Shown in pieces: positions 9,658-18,645 of a stretch of DNA of 64,000 bases. A program made the position numbers and the translations under genes. Under the pieces are notes generated by a model. The model was not told the origin of the DNA and made no database searches. It saw only the letters and a list, made by a program, of their open reading frames with translations. Origin of the DNA: Cylindrospermum stagnale PCC 7417 (GTDB lineage Bacteria; Cyanobacteriota; Cyanobacteriia; Cyanobacteriales; Nostocaceae); the NCBI RefSeq assembly GCF_000317535.1, contig NC_019757.1:843001-907000 (forward strand), given 5' to 3'. Within the stretch, counting starts at the first letter, position 1, and each line of letters starts with the position of its first letter.

Positions 9658-9727
9658 ATGCCCGGAGAGGGATGCAAGTGTTAGATGGAATCACCTAGCA
9701 GTTGGATCTCGCTCCGGGCATCGTTTT
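9658..9727 (+). terminator. Partial terminator between cpcA and cpcC
   Basis: Perfect 10-bp GC-rich arms (ATGCCCGGAG at 9658-9667, CTCCGGGCAT at 9712-9721) are followed by CGTTTTA. The position between cpcBA and the linker genes suggests an attenuator that gives abundant cpcBA and less linker mRNA. Confidence 0.7.
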
Positions 9728-9807
9728 ATCTGGGTATAGATAAAAAGCATAATTTGAGCGAGCACTCGGCAAAATTAGCCGAAGCGCAAATAAATAGGGG
9801 AAAAAAA

Positions 9808-10668
9808 ATGGCAATTACAACAGCAGCATCAAGGCTAGGAACAGAGCCTTTTAGCGAAGCACGTCGAGTTGAACTGCGCCCCAACGCTAGCAGAGAAGAA
9901 GTCGAACAGGTGATCCGCACCGTTTATCGACATGTTTTGGGTAATGACTATATATTGGCATCAGATCGCCTTATTAGTGCAGAATCACTTCTCCGGGATG
10001 GCAACCTGACAGTGCGGGAGTTTGTCCGCAGCGTTGCTAAATCAGAACTCTACAAAGCAAAATTTTTCTACAATAGTTTCCAAACCCGGTTGATCGAACT
10101 CAACTACAAACATTTGTTGGGTCGCGCTCCCTATGATGAGTCTGAGGTGTCTTACCATTTAGACTTGTACATTAGCCACGGCTACGATGCTGAAATTGAC
10201 TCCTACATTGATTCTCAGGAGTACCAAAACAACTTTGGCGACAATGTTGTGCCTTACTACCGTGGTTTTGATACTCAACCAGGGCAAACAATTGCTGGCT
10301 TTAATCGGATATTCCAGTTATACCGGGGTTATGCCAATAGCGATAACGCTCAGGTACAAGGCAAAAGATCACGTTTAGCTGAGGAATTGGCAAGTAACAA
10401 ATCTTCCTCAATTGTTGGACCATCTGGTAGTAACGATAATTGGAATTTCCGTGCATCTGCGGATATAGCTCCCAAGCAAAACTTAGGTAATGCTGTAGGT
10501 GCAGGCGATCGCTCTTACCGAATTGAAGTCACGGGGATTCGCGGTCCTGGTTATCCCAGTGTACGACGTAGCAGCACAGCGTTTATCGTACCTTACGAGC
10601 GGCTTTCTGACAAGATCCAGCAGATTCACAAGCAGGGTGGCAAAATTGTCAGTATCATCTCAACCTGA
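9808..10668 (+). CDS. cpcC: Phycocyanin-associated rod linker
   Basis: This 286-residue rod linker joins phycocyanin hexamers. It has a PBS-linker domain (about 20-150, with [18 protein letters not shown]) and a C-terminal CpcD-like domain (about 230-285, [19 protein letters not shown]). The frame is open upstream to 9685, but that stretch overlaps the terminator hairpin; the ATG at 9808, after a GGGGA sequence, gives the normal N-terminus [15 protein letters not shown] heptamers follow its stop. Confidence 0.95.
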   Translation: MAITTAASRLGTEPFSEARRVELRPNASREEVEQVIRTVYRHVLGNDYILASDRLISAESLLRDGNLTVREFVRSVAKSELYKAKFFYNSFQTRLIELNYKHLLGRAPYDESEVSYHLDLYISHGYDAEIDSYIDSQEYQNNFGDNVVPYYRGFDTQPGQTIAGFNRIFQLYRGYANSDNAQVQGKRSRLAEELASNKSSSIVGPSGSNDNWNFRASADIAPKQNLGNAVGAGDRSYRIEVTGIRGPGYPSVRRSSTAFIVPYERLSDKIQQIHKQGGKIVSIIST

Positions 10669-10672
10669 AGCA

Positions 10673-10706
10673 GGCAAAAGGTAAAAGGCAAAAGGTAAAA
10701 GTAAAA
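10673..10706 (+). repeat. Heptanucleotide STRR, GGYAAAA type
   Basis: Four perfect 7-base units alternate GGCAAAA/GGTAAAA (10673-10700), followed by a degenerate unit, directly after the cpcC stop. Short tandem heptamer repeats of this kind are characteristic of heterocystous cyanobacteria. Confidence 0.85.
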
Positions 10707-10800
10707 AGAGAGCGGTCTTTCTTTTGACTTTTGATTGATGACTTCTTCCCCCTGCCTCTTAGGTCGGCAATAGGCAAAAATTAGAGGAGCTCGAGTAATA

Positions 10801-11046
10801 ATGTTTGGTCAAACCACACTTGGTGCGGGTAGCGTTTCCTCATCCGCTAGCCGAATTTTTCGTTACGAAGTTGTAGGCTTGCGGCAAAATTCAGAAACCG
10901 ACAAGAATAAATACAATATTCGTCGTAGTGGCAGCGTGTTTATCACAGTGCCTTATAGTCGCTTGAACGAAGAATATCAGCGAATTACCCGTCTAGGCGG
11001 GAAAATCGTCAAAATTGAACTGTTGAGCACCCCGGAGGCCAACTAA
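10801..11046 (+). CDS. cpcD: Small rod-capping linker
   Basis: This 81-residue CpcD linker caps the distal end of phycocyanin rods. It consists of one CpcD domain, similar to the C-terminal domains of CpcC and PecC (FRYEVVGL near the start, then VPYSRLNEEYQRITRLGGKI). A GGAG sequence lies about 11 bases before the ATG. The cpcE ATG lies only 10 bases beyond its stop. Confidence 0.95.
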   Translation: MFGQTTLGAGSVSSSASRIFRYEVVGLRQNSETDKNKYNIRRSGSVFITVPYSRLNEEYQRITRLGGKIVKIELLSTPEAN

Positions 11047-11056
11047 AGCCCTGGCA

Positions 11057-11911
11057 ATGATAGAACCCAGTGGATCAGAATATTCTGCCGATAATGGGCC
11101 ACATCTCACACCAGAGCTAGGGTTCGCCGAAGGCGTGCGGGACGCAATCGCCAATCTGCAATCATCAGATTTAAGTCTCCGCTATTATGCTGCTTGGTGG
11201 CTGGGTAAATTCCGGGTTAGTCAACCAGATGCTATAGATGGACTAATTGCGGCGTTAGAGGATGAAGCCGACAGAACTGAATTGGGAGGTTATCCACTAC
11301 GACGCAATGCGGCCAGAGCACTGGGGAAACTCAGCAATGCCAAAGCTGTACCAGGCTTGATTAAGTGTTTAGAATGTCCTGACTTCTACGTGCGCGAAGC
11401 AGCAGCCCAATCCCTGGAAATGCTCCGGGACAAAACAGCAGTATCTGCACTCATAGGACTGCTAGATGGGGGTGTCTCAGGTGCCGTGCAAGTACCCGGA
11501 CGCCCCCACCTAACCCAGCCCTACGAAGCAGTGATCGAAGCCTTGGGATCTATTGGTGCAACTGAGGCTATTTACCTCATTCAGCCTTTCTTAGAGCATC
11601 CAGTACCAGGTGTGCAGTGCGCCGCAGCCAGAGCAATGTACCAACTTACACAAGACCCTGCTTATGGGGAACACTTAGTGAAAATGTTGGACAACAACGA
11701 TCTGAAATTGCGCCGTGTTGCTTTAGGGGACTTGGGTGCAATCGGGTATGTGGCCTCTGCGGAGGCGATCGCTTATGCCAAAGCCGAAAATAGCTTCAAA
11801 CTCATTGCCCTCAAAGGATTGCTTGAGCATCAACTCACCGGCGAGTTAGATTTCCTCAGTGTTTCTGATGATGCAATCCGGGTTATGAAGTTGATGGATT
11901 CACTTTTGTAG
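11057..11911 (+). CDS. cpcE: Phycocyanobilin lyase subunit CpcE
   Basis: This 284-residue HEAT-repeat protein forms, with CpcF, the heterodimeric lyase that attaches phycocyanobilin to CpcA Cys84. It has the RYYAAWWLGKF segment also found in PecE, and repeated PLRRNAARALGKL-type helices. It starts 10 bases after cpcD, so translational coupling is likely. Heptamer repeats fill the gap to cpcF. Confidence 0.95.
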   Translation: MIEPSGSEYSADNGPHLTPELGFAEGVRDAIANLQSSDLSLRYYAAWWLGKFRVSQPDAIDGLIAALEDEADRTELGGYPLRRNAARALGKLSNAKAVPGLIKCLECPDFYVREAAAQSLEMLRDKTAVSALIGLLDGGVSGAVQVPGRPHLTQPYEAVIEALGSIGATEAIYLIQPFLEHPVPGVQCAAARAMYQLTQDPAYGEHLVKMLDNNDLKLRRVALGDLGAIGYVASAEAIAYAKAENSFKLIALKGLLEHQLTGELDFLSVSDDAIRVMKLMDSLL

Positions 11912-11941
11912 TCAGTTGTCAAATGTTCAGTTGTTTTTTGC

Positions 11942-11990
11942 CACTGACTATTGACCACTGACTATTGACTATTGACCACTGACTAATGAC
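11942..11990 (+). repeat. Heptanucleotide STRR, YAYTGAC type, running into the cpcF start
   Basis: Seven consecutive 7-base units (CACTGAC, TATTGAC, CACTGAC, TATTGAC, TATTGAC, CACTGAC, TAATGAC) fill 11942-11990. The last unit, TAATGAC, contains the ATG start of cpcF, so the array occupies the place where a ribosome-binding site would be. Confidence 0.9.
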
Positions 11991-12588
11991 TGATGAACTA
12001 ATTCGGGCCGTCGCCCTTGCAGATACACCAGCGCGAATGGTGACAGCAGTGCAAAACTTGGCAGCAGCCAGAGATCCAGCGGCAATTCCCACCTTAATAG
12101 CCGTGTTTGGTTATAACAACCCAGAGGCGGCGATAGTGGCAGTAGCGGCACTGACAGAGTTTGGAGAAAAAGCAGTACCACAACTGCTCGCCCAAATAGA
12201 TGATTATAACTATGGCGCACGGGCTTATTCGATTCGTACCTTAGCGGCGATCGCTGACCCCCGTGCACTAGATGTTTTAATCAGTGCCGCTGCTACAGAC
12301 TTTGCCCCCAGTGTCCGCCGTGCCGCTGCTAAAGGACTAGGAAACTTACACTGGCATAAGTTGGGTTTTCCGGAAAGCCAAATAGCGCCACAGCAAGCTT
12401 TGGAAACACTGCTGTTCATTTCTCAAGACTCAGACTGGTCGATTCGTTATGCCGCTGTCGTTGGTTTGCAAAGCTTGGCCAAGATAGGCGAATTGCAACA
12501 GCCCATCCGGGATAGACTCAAAGAAATGCTGGCAACTGATGCCGAAAAGGCAGTCCGTGCCCGCGTCCAATTGGCTCAAAGCCAATAA
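11986..12588 (+). CDS. cpcF: Phycocyanobilin lyase subunit CpcF
   Basis: This 200-residue HEAT-repeat protein is the partner of CpcE in the CpcA chromophore lyase. It resembles PecF in layout (SIRTLAAIADPRALD, then SVRRAAAKGLG) but lacks the NHCQGN isomerase motif, consistent with a plain lyase subunit. The ATG is part of the last STRR unit and no Shine-Dalgarno sequence is visible, so initiation may depend on coupling or be weak. A perfect hairpin follows the stop. Confidence 0.93.
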   Translation: MTDELIRAVALADTPARMVTAVQNLAAARDPAAIPTLIAVFGYNNPEAAIVAVAALTEFGEKAVPQLLAQIDDYNYGARAYSIRTLAAIADPRALDVLISAAATDFAPSVRRAAAKGLGNLHWHKLGFPESQIAPQQALETLLFISQDSDWSIRYAAVVGLQSLAKIGELQQPIRDRLKEMLATDAEKAVRARVQLAQSQ

Positions 12589-12589
12589 A

Positions 12590-12612
12590 TTGTTTTATAT
12601 ACCATAAAACAA
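12590..12612 (+). other. Perfect hairpin between cpcF and cpcG1
   Basis: TTGTTTTAT (12590-12598) and ATAAAACAA (12604-12612) form a 9-bp stem with a 5-nt loop just before the cpcG1 ribosome-binding region. It may be a processing or stability element. Confidence 0.55.
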
Positions 12613-12625
12613 GGTAAAAGTAAAG

Positions 12626-13465
12626 ATGTCAATACCACTGCTACAATATTCACCCAGCACACAAAATCAGCGTGTAGAAGGCTACGAAGTCCCTAACGAA
12701 GACACGCCAACGATTTATCGCTCGACCGCCGCTACCTCAGATGCAGACATTGATGCCATCATCTGGGCAGGATATCGGCAAATTTTCAGCGAACACTTGA
12801 TTATCAAGAGCAATCGCCAACTCGGTCTGGAATCTCAACTGCGAAATCGGGCGATTAACGTCCGGGATTTTATCCGGGGATTGGGCAAGTCGGAAGTTTA
12901 CCGTACCCAGGTAGCAGACACCAACTCCAACTATCGCTTAGTTGATATCACCTTAAAGCGGTTTTTGGGACGCGCTGCTTACAACAAAGCCGAGGAAATT
13001 GCCTGGTCAATTGTGATTGGTACAAAAGGGTTACATGGCTTCATTGACGCTCTGTTAGACTCTGACGAGTACCTGGAAAACTTTGGCGATGACATCGTAC
13101 CTTTCCAACGCCGTCGCTTTGGAGACCGCCCCTTTAACTTAGCTAACCCCCGTTATGCTGGATACTGGCGCGATCGCCTAACTCTCCAATACCTGGGAGG
13201 TCGTTCCTTCTACAACGCCCGCACCTCAGGGGATTTGACTACAGAAGATATTCGGCGGGCAATTCCAGCCAATTTTATGGCAATGGCAGGAAACATCATC
13301 ACCGGCGAACGCAATTACCAGCGAACCATCGCCTCAGTTACCTCCCAAATCAAAAATCTAGAGATTCCCAACACCTCCCGCGAAGCAACTACCCCGCAAC
13401 CAACCGTCAAACCCACGCCAGTTGCCTTGCCTTATCGTTACCTTCCTGGAAGCCGGACAACGTAG
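12626..13465 (+). CDS. cpcG1: Rod-core linker CpcG1
   Basis: This 279-residue CpcG rod-core linker attaches rods to the allophycocyanin core. The PBS-linker domain spans about 20-170 ([43 protein letters not shown]). The C-terminal tail is Pro/Thr rich and has no membrane helix. It is the first of three tandem cpcG copies. Its length equals what I recall for CpcG1 of Anabaena PCC 7120. Confidence 0.93.
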   Translation: MSIPLLQYSPSTQNQRVEGYEVPNEDTPTIYRSTAATSDADIDAIIWAGYRQIFSEHLIIKSNRQLGLESQLRNRAINVRDFIRGLGKSEVYRTQVADTNSNYRLVDITLKRFLGRAAYNKAEEIAWSIVIGTKGLHGFIDALLDSDEYLENFGDDIVPFQRRRFGDRPFNLANPRYAGYWRDRLTLQYLGGRSFYNARTSGDLTTEDIRRAIPANFMAMAGNIITGERNYQRTIASVTSQIKNLEIPNTSREATTPQPTVKPTPVALPYRYLPGSRTT

Positions 13466-13470
13466 GGAAT

Positions 13471-13494
13471 AGTCATTTAGTCATTAGTCATTAG
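13471..13494 (+). repeat. Heptanucleotide STRR, AGTCATT type
   Basis: Three AGTCATT units (13471-13477, 13479-13485, 13486-13492) follow the cpcG1 stop. The unit is a rotated reverse complement of the TAATGAC unit seen before cpcF, so the same repeat family occurs here in the opposite orientation. Confidence 0.75.
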
Positions 13495-13538
13495 CAATAA
13501 CACTAATGACGAATAACAACTTATAACACCCCTGAACT

Positions 13539-14282
13539 ATGTCAATCCCTTTACTAGAATACAAACCCAGTTCCCAAAACCAGCGCGTCCCTGGTTACGA
13601 AGTTCCTAACGAAGATACCCCCAGAGCTTACCGCATAGAAGACTATGCTTTTGGTGGGGAAGTCCAAGAATTAATTTGGGCTGCCTATCGGCAAGTTTTT
13701 AGCGAACACGTTATCCTAAAATTCTACCGCCAGGGAAATTTAGAATCCCAATTGAAGAATAAAGCAATTACCGTGCGTGACTTCATTCGGGGTTTAGCTA
13801 AATCTGAGGCGTTCCAGAGTTTGGTGATTAAGACAAACTCCAACTACCGCCTAGTGGAACTTGCCCTGAAGCGGCTTTTAGGTCGTGCCCCTTACAATAA
13901 AGAAGAAGAAATTGCTTGGTCAATCAAGATTGCTACTCTCGGTTGGGGTGGTTTTGTTGATACATTGCTAGATTCTGAGGAGTATCAAACCAACTTTGGT
14001 GAGAATATAGTTCCCTTCCAACGGCGGCGCTATAAAGATCGACCCTTTAATCTGGTGACACCTCGCTACGGCAACTACTGGCGCGATAAGCTAGAAAGTC
14101 AGCGTTATAAGGAAGGCGATATCAAGAACTTCTTGGAATTAGCTAGTTCCATTGAGATCAAGACACTTGTCTTTACAAGAGTTAACACTGCAAACATCCA
14201 AATTCCTAACACCACAAGGGAAACGAAGCCAACAGGTATTCCCGTTTCCATCAATAGCAGTGCTAATTTCCCTGTACGCTAA
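13539..14282 (+). CDS. cpcG2: Rod-core linker CpcG2
   Basis: This 247-residue second rod-core linker starts [17 protein letters not shown]. It carries the same PBS-linker domain as CpcG1 ([43 protein letters not shown]) and a shorter C-terminal region without a membrane segment. Different CpcG copies in Nostocales support different rod attachment sites on the core. The upstream gap carries STRR sequence and no clear ribosome-binding site. Confidence 0.92.
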   Translation: MSIPLLEYKPSSQNQRVPGYEVPNEDTPRAYRIEDYAFGGEVQELIWAAYRQVFSEHVILKFYRQGNLESQLKNKAITVRDFIRGLAKSEAFQSLVIKTNSNYRLVELALKRLLGRAPYNKEEEIAWSIKIATLGWGGFVDTLLDSEEYQTNFGENIVPFQRRRYKDRPFNLVTPRYGNYWRDKLESQRYKEGDIKNFLELASSIEIKTLVFTRVNTANIQIPNTTRETKPTGIPVSINSSANFPVR

Positions 14283-14434
14283 ATCGGCGAAATTAGTTAG
14301 GAACTAGTTCTGGCTACTAACCTAATGCGGGACAATAAATAAAACATGAATTGAGTTGTTTGAGAAATCAAGCCTCGTTCAGTTTTCACTAGCTAGCTCT
14401 TTGTTTAATTTGTTAATAAGAGGAACAACGCAGC

Positions 14435-15202
14435 ATGGCACTGCCATTACTTGAATACAAACCAAGCAGTCAGAATCACCGGGTCAAGAGCTTCGGCGTT
14501 GCTGACCAAAATGAAAATACACCGTACATCTACAGAACTGAAGATGTTAGTTCTTACACTGACATTCAGAACATAATTTGGGCTGGTTATCGCCAAATTT
14601 TTAGCGAACATGAAATTCTCAAGTTTAACCGCCAAGGGACTCTAGAATCTCAACTGAAAAATGGCTCTCTGTCTGTGCGGGACTTCATTAGAGGTTTAGC
14701 TAAATCTGAGGCTTTCTATCGTTTAGTTGTCTCTGTTAACAACAACTACCGTTTAGTAGACATCACTCTCAAGCGGTTGTTGGGTCGTTCGTCTTACAAC
14801 AAAGACGAAGAAATTGCCTGGTCAATTGTGATTGGCACCAAGGGTTTTAGCGGCTTTGTTGATGCCATCATCGACAGCGAAGAGTACACCCAAAGCTTTG
14901 GCGACAATACCGTACCCTATCAGCGCAAGCGCTTAGAAGGTCGTCCCTTTAATTTGGTAACTCCTCGCTATGGCGAAGACTTCCAAGAAAAAGAAGGTAC
15001 CGTCAAGACCGACTGGCGCTTCACCGTGGAGAAATTCTACAGCCGCAAGGCTCAAGAAAAGCGATTGCCAGAAGGCGACCCTCGCAAGTACTTGGATGCA
15101 GCAGCCGATCTCGCTGGCAAAGGTAACTACGCGCAGAAACTATCTGCATTTGATATTGATTATCTCAGTGCAGTGCCTTACCGTGGTGGTAGCAGACGCT
15201 AG
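14435..15202 (+). CDS. cpcG: Third CpcG-type rod-core linker
   Basis: This 255-residue rod-core linker has a PBS-linker domain ([43 protein letters not shown]) and a charged C-terminal region (about 185-255) with no hydrophobic helix. It is therefore not a CpcL-type (membrane-anchored) linker. I leave the copy number open: by position and length it is more like CpcG4 than CpcG3 of PCC 7120. An AGAGGA ribosome-binding site precedes the ATG, and a strong terminator follows. Confidence 0.88.
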   Translation: MALPLLEYKPSSQNHRVKSFGVADQNENTPYIYRTEDVSSYTDIQNIIWAGYRQIFSEHEILKFNRQGTLESQLKNGSLSVRDFIRGLAKSEAFYRLVVSVNNNYRLVDITLKRLLGRSSYNKDEEIAWSIVIGTKGFSGFVDAIIDSEEYTQSFGDNTVPYQRKRLEGRPFNLVTPRYGEDFQEKEGTVKTDWRFTVEKFYSRKAQEKRLPEGDPRKYLDAAADLAGKGNYAQKLSAFDIDYLSAVPYRGGSRR

Positions 15203-15232
15203 AATTCAAAGTCTGATTGCCAATAATTTTAT

Positions 15233-15330
15233 ACTGGGTCTGGTTTTTGCGTTGATGTGACGACAGGTTTGCAGGTTTTCTGTTAGCTAGGCGTTATGTT
15301 AAGTGGAAACTAGACCCAGTTGTTTTTTAT
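15233..15330 (+). terminator. Terminator of the cpc operon
   Basis: A 14-position stem with one mismatch (15233-15246 and 15307-15320) is followed by TGTTTTTTAT. It closes the light-harvesting cluster. Confidence 0.75.
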
Positions 15331-15430
15331 ATAGCAATTCTATCTAATTTGTAGAATTTATTTTGTTGCTGGAGTTTAGACTAAACTTCAGTAAGTTGGT
15401 AAATGAGTGGTTCAGAGGAATCGGGCATTT

Positions 15431-15481
15431 GGTCATCTTACCGCGTTGTTTACCCCATCTCCCCCGAAAAAATCGCTCTCC
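15431..15481. repeat. Dispersed intergenic repeat, copy 1
   Basis: The segment GGTCATCTTACCGC...CATCTCCCCCGAAAAAATCGCTCTCC recurs in the opposite orientation at 44989-45040, with a few differences in the middle. Its GGAGAGCGATTTTTT part also forms the hairpin at 20688-20713. It is probably a relic of a small mobile element. Confidence 0.6.
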
Positions 15482-15490
15482 TGGGTTAGA

Positions 15491-18151
15491 TCACAGCCAA
15501 TTGCCCACTATTACGTAAGGTGACCACTGAGAAGGACGGCTGTAATTATCAACCTTGAGCATCTTAATTTGGGCTTGACGTAATGCTTCTGCTTTTGTGA
15601 CTTTGCTAGTAATTAATTGATGATAAAATTCACTAATTAAAAAAGTAGTGGAGTCATCATTAATGTTCCATAGCGAAGCTAGCGTACTTCGTGCGCCTGC
15701 TTTAATTGCAACCCCTGCTAATCCCAATGTGGCACGGTTGTCTCCGGTTGCCGTCTCGCAAGCACTAAGCACTAGTAATTCCACAGGTTCAGTAATATTT
15801 TCACTTCGACTCTTAAGCAAGGTATCTAGTTCGTCAACATAAATACGCTTATCATAGGCCAAAATGAAAGTTTCTTTGGCTTTTGAACTAAATTTTCCGT
15901 GAGTTGCTAGGTGAACTATTCTATAAGGCTTGTCATTAATTGTTTTACCTAATTTTGTACTGATAAAATTTTTATTAAAAAGTGTAGTAGTCTTAATTCC
16001 TAATCTTTGAATTTGATTTAGTTCATTTTTGACATTAGGAAGTGGTGCAAATTTCTCGTTTTCAGGTATTTCTGAAAGTCCGCCAATCAATGCAGTAGAA
16101 TATACTGTTTTAAAAGTTTGTGGGCTAAATATTTGTAACCCGGGACTGAGAGCAATTGCATATTTTTCAATTAAATATCGTTTGCCATCATACAAAATAG
16201 CCATTGGAATATTCCGCAAAAACCCATCAGGAATAAATACTAAAGTATTGACACCACTACTGTTTAACTCGACTTCATATGGTTGAATTAACCAATTATA
16301 AAGTTTTTGGGAGAGGGCTTTAACTTTCTTAGTTCTTTCGGGTTGAACAATGTCTGTTCGCAATTGCATTACGACTTGCTCAATCTCCTTACCGCTGACT
16401 ACAGCAGTTTTATGGATTAAAGGTTTGTTGGGCAGTTTGAGGATAACTTCTAACTGATTCTCCAGGATAAGTGGGTAAAAGATAGCAGTGTTGGGATTGT
16501 CTCTGTCTACAACTTTGTCTATCGCCACAAATTGGTTATTTATGCAAGCTTCCCGAAAGAAGTTATCTAACTCGGCAACTTGTAGTGCTTCAATCAGCTT
16601 GCGGGCTTTATCTAAGTCCGGTTTGCCTTCTCCTTTTTCTTGAAACAAAAGTTCTACTGACTGGCGGTAGATAGGTTCAACACTATCACGGAAATTAAAT
16701 TGCACATCGCGGTTTACGGCGACTAAGTCACTGCGTAGAGACTGAAGGGTAGCAATAGCAGCATCATAGAATGTGATCGCGTCCTGTAATTTCCCCTGTG
16801 TTTTCAATAATCTTCCCAACTGCCACTGCCAAAGATAAGCTGCATCTGAAGCTTCTAATTCTTGAGCAATCAATAATGCTTTCTCTGTCAATTCCTGAGC
16901 TTCTCGCCATTGCTTGGTTTCCTCATATACTTCTCCTAAGCTACCAAGGGCGTAGGATTGGGCTAGCCTATCCTTGATACTTTGTGCCTGTTGCCAACTT
17001 TGAGCCAGTATCCGGGCAATATATTGAGCAGAAATAATGTTCCTACTATTACGGGCAAAATTAATCTCCGCGTAGATACTGCTACGGTTGACAGGTAAAC
17101 TTGCAAGTTGCGATTGGATAATAGGGAGAAGTGCTTTGGCCTCTGCGATTTTTTCCATATCCACCAGCAAGCTAAGTTGATTGATCTGCGCTTGAACTTT
17201 TGCTAGGGGGTTCGGTGCAATTTCAGCCGCTTTTTGATAATGTGCGATCGCCTTTTCAAAATCACCCTTGACTCTCAGCGTGTTACCTAAGCTAAACTCT
17301 CCAGCACTAATATCTTGGGGTAATTGCAGTTTTCGAGCGATATTAATACTGGCTTGTAGCGTTTCCTGAGATTTTTCTAAATCGCTCGACAGTTGTAGTG
17401 CATTACCCAGGGAACGTAAAGCCGCAACTTTCATCAGCGAGTCAGGTTGGTTTTGTAAGTGTTTATTCGCTACTTCTAATGTATCCAATGCACGGCGGTA
17501 GAAACCTAAAAACCGTAAAGCTTGAGCTTGATTAATTTTGCTGCGAGTTACACCAATATTATTTCCGAGTTGCTGCCAAAATTTTTCTCCTTGCTGGTAA
17601 GTTGCTAAAGATAGTTCAGTCCTGCCTAATTCCAGTTGTAGTCCCGCTTGAATATCCAAGGTTTGTGCCAAAACTTCCACAAATTTTGAGTTTTGGTTAT
17701 TGACTTTTAACTTTTGTTCTTTGGCATCCCAACTCAACAAATTTAAGCTTATATTAATAGCATTTTCGGCATCTTTAAATGAACCGAGTTGCTGATATAC
17801 CAGTGCCAGATTGCTTAAAGATACTGCTTGATGGATATAGTCTTTTTGTGATTCATAGAAACGGACAGCTTGTTGCAAAACTGCTACCGCTTCTTTAAAC
17901 TTTCCCACATGATAAAAACTTTCTCCTTGCTCAATTAACTGTTCTGGTATGGCGATTGCAGAGTGAATAATAGAAATATTTGTGGCTGGTTGTTGAGCAA
18001 AAGTTATAGGAATCAAAGTTATGTACAATGCCAGAGTAAATAACAATATAGAACTTGTTATGATTCGTTTTTGATGACGTAAATTCAAAAAAATAAATTC
18101 CCATCTGTTTAGAAGCAAAAAAAAGGTGATTTTTTTAAATAAATTAGACAT
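15491..18151 (-). CDS. Secreted or membrane-attached TPR-CHAT protein
   Basis: This protein of about 886 residues has an N-terminal hydrophobic signal/anchor segment (about 40-60), many TPR helices (about 70-480, with units such as ALVYQQLGSFKDAENA and AIAHYQKAAEIAPNP) and a C-terminal CHAT domain. CHAT domains are caspase-like cysteine proteases. The dyad is visible as His751 (HLATHGKF) and Cys798 (LSACETA). TPRs probably bind a partner or substrate. The frame also allows a TTG start at 18178, but the ATG at 18151 is more likely. A second CHAT gene lies 5 kb away, and no obvious operon partner is adjacent on this strand. Confidence 0.88.
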   Translation of the reverse strand: MSNLFKKITFFLLLNRWEFIFLNLRHQKRIITSSILLFTLALYITLIPITFAQQPATNISIIHSAIAIPEQLIEQGESFYHVGKFKEAVAVLQQAVRFYESQKDYIHQAVSLSNLALVYQQLGSFKDAENAINISLNLLSWDAKEQKLKVNNQNSKFVEVLAQTLDIQAGLQLELGRTELSLATYQQGEKFWQQLGNNIGVTRSKINQAQALRFLGFYRRALDTLEVANKHLQNQPDSLMKVAALRSLGNALQLSSDLEKSQETLQASINIARKLQLPQDISAGEFSLGNTLRVKGDFEKAIAHYQKAAEIAPNPLAKVQAQINQLSLLVDMEKIAEAKALLPIIQSQLASLPVNRSSIYAEINFARNSRNIISAQYIARILAQSWQQAQSIKDRLAQSYALGSLGEVYEETKQWREAQELTEKALLIAQELEASDAAYLWQWQLGRLLKTQGKLQDAITFYDAAIATLQSLRSDLVAVNRDVQFNFRDSVEPIYRQSVELLFQEKGEGKPDLDKARKLIEALQVAELDNFFREACINNQFVAIDKVVDRDNPNTAIFYPLILENQLEVILKLPNKPLIHKTAVVSGKEIEQVVMQLRTDIVQPERTKKVKALSQKLYNWLIQPYEVELNSSGVNTLVFIPDGFLRNIPMAILYDGKRYLIEKYAIALSPGLQIFSPQTFKTVYSTALIGGLSEIPENEKFAPLPNVKNELNQIQRLGIKTTTLFNKNFISTKLGKTINDKPYRIVHLATHGKFSSKAKETFILAYDKRIYVDELDTLLKSRSENITEPVELLVLSACETATGDNRATLGLAGVAIKAGARSTLASLWNINDDSTTFLISEFYHQLITSKVTKAEALRQAQIKMLKVDNYSRPSQWSPYVIVGNWL

Positions 18152-18178
18152 AATTATAAATGTATACTTTGCAGTCAA

Positions 18179-18645
18179 TGATAGATTTGTATAATATCAT
18201 TTCCTGAAAAGCCTGATAGAAATAAAGCCTTTAAAATAAAATTCCGGTCCGTAATGGATTTAACTTGAGCGCATATCATGCTATTTAACTGTTTTTGTAC
18301 AGCTTGTGGTTGGTTATCAAGTTCATGTGACTGAGATGGCTTCTGCTTCCTAATTGCTCTCTACCATCACTCAACAGTTATTGCTGTTGCTATGGGGTGG
18401 AATAACCACAGCAACACATCTTGCTGCCTACTTTCGCCAAAATCACTCTTTCAAGCTAGAACTGATGTGATAAATCACACAATGAGGGCATGGAAATCTC
18501 TCTTCTCTAGCCCCTAGCCCCTAGCCTCTAGTCTCTATTTTCAAGACAAAAATTGTAATTCATCTTCCCTGCTTCTTCTCGATTCTCCCCTAAATTAAAA
18601 ACCATCAAACCAAAAACAAATCTCTTGAAGGAGAAGGAGGATCTA
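18179..18645. other. Gap without a gene, holding a weak copy of the shared promoter motif
   Basis: These 470 bases separate two divergent genes. No credible ORF is visible. The right end contains the weak copy of the direct-repeat promoter (18565-18596) and a strong GAAGGAGG ribosome-binding site for the next gene. Confidence 0.5.
18565..18596 (+). promoter_or_regulatory. Direct-repeat promoter module, weak copy
   Basis: TTCCC (18565-18569), six bases, TTCTC (18576-18580), ten bases, TAAATT (18591-18596). The spacing equals the other five copies, but one box and the -10 differ. It lies 50 bases before the DUF6345-like gene. Confidence 0.5.

Noticed and set aside
9685-9807. N-terminal extension of CpcC
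   Set aside because: It overlaps the cpcA terminator hairpin and is absent from the normal CpcC N-terminus; the ATG at 9808 is used.
11942-11990. CRISPR-like tandem repeats
   Set aside because: Units are 7 bases with no spacers; this is an STRR array. No CRISPR array or cas gene is visible anywhere in the window.
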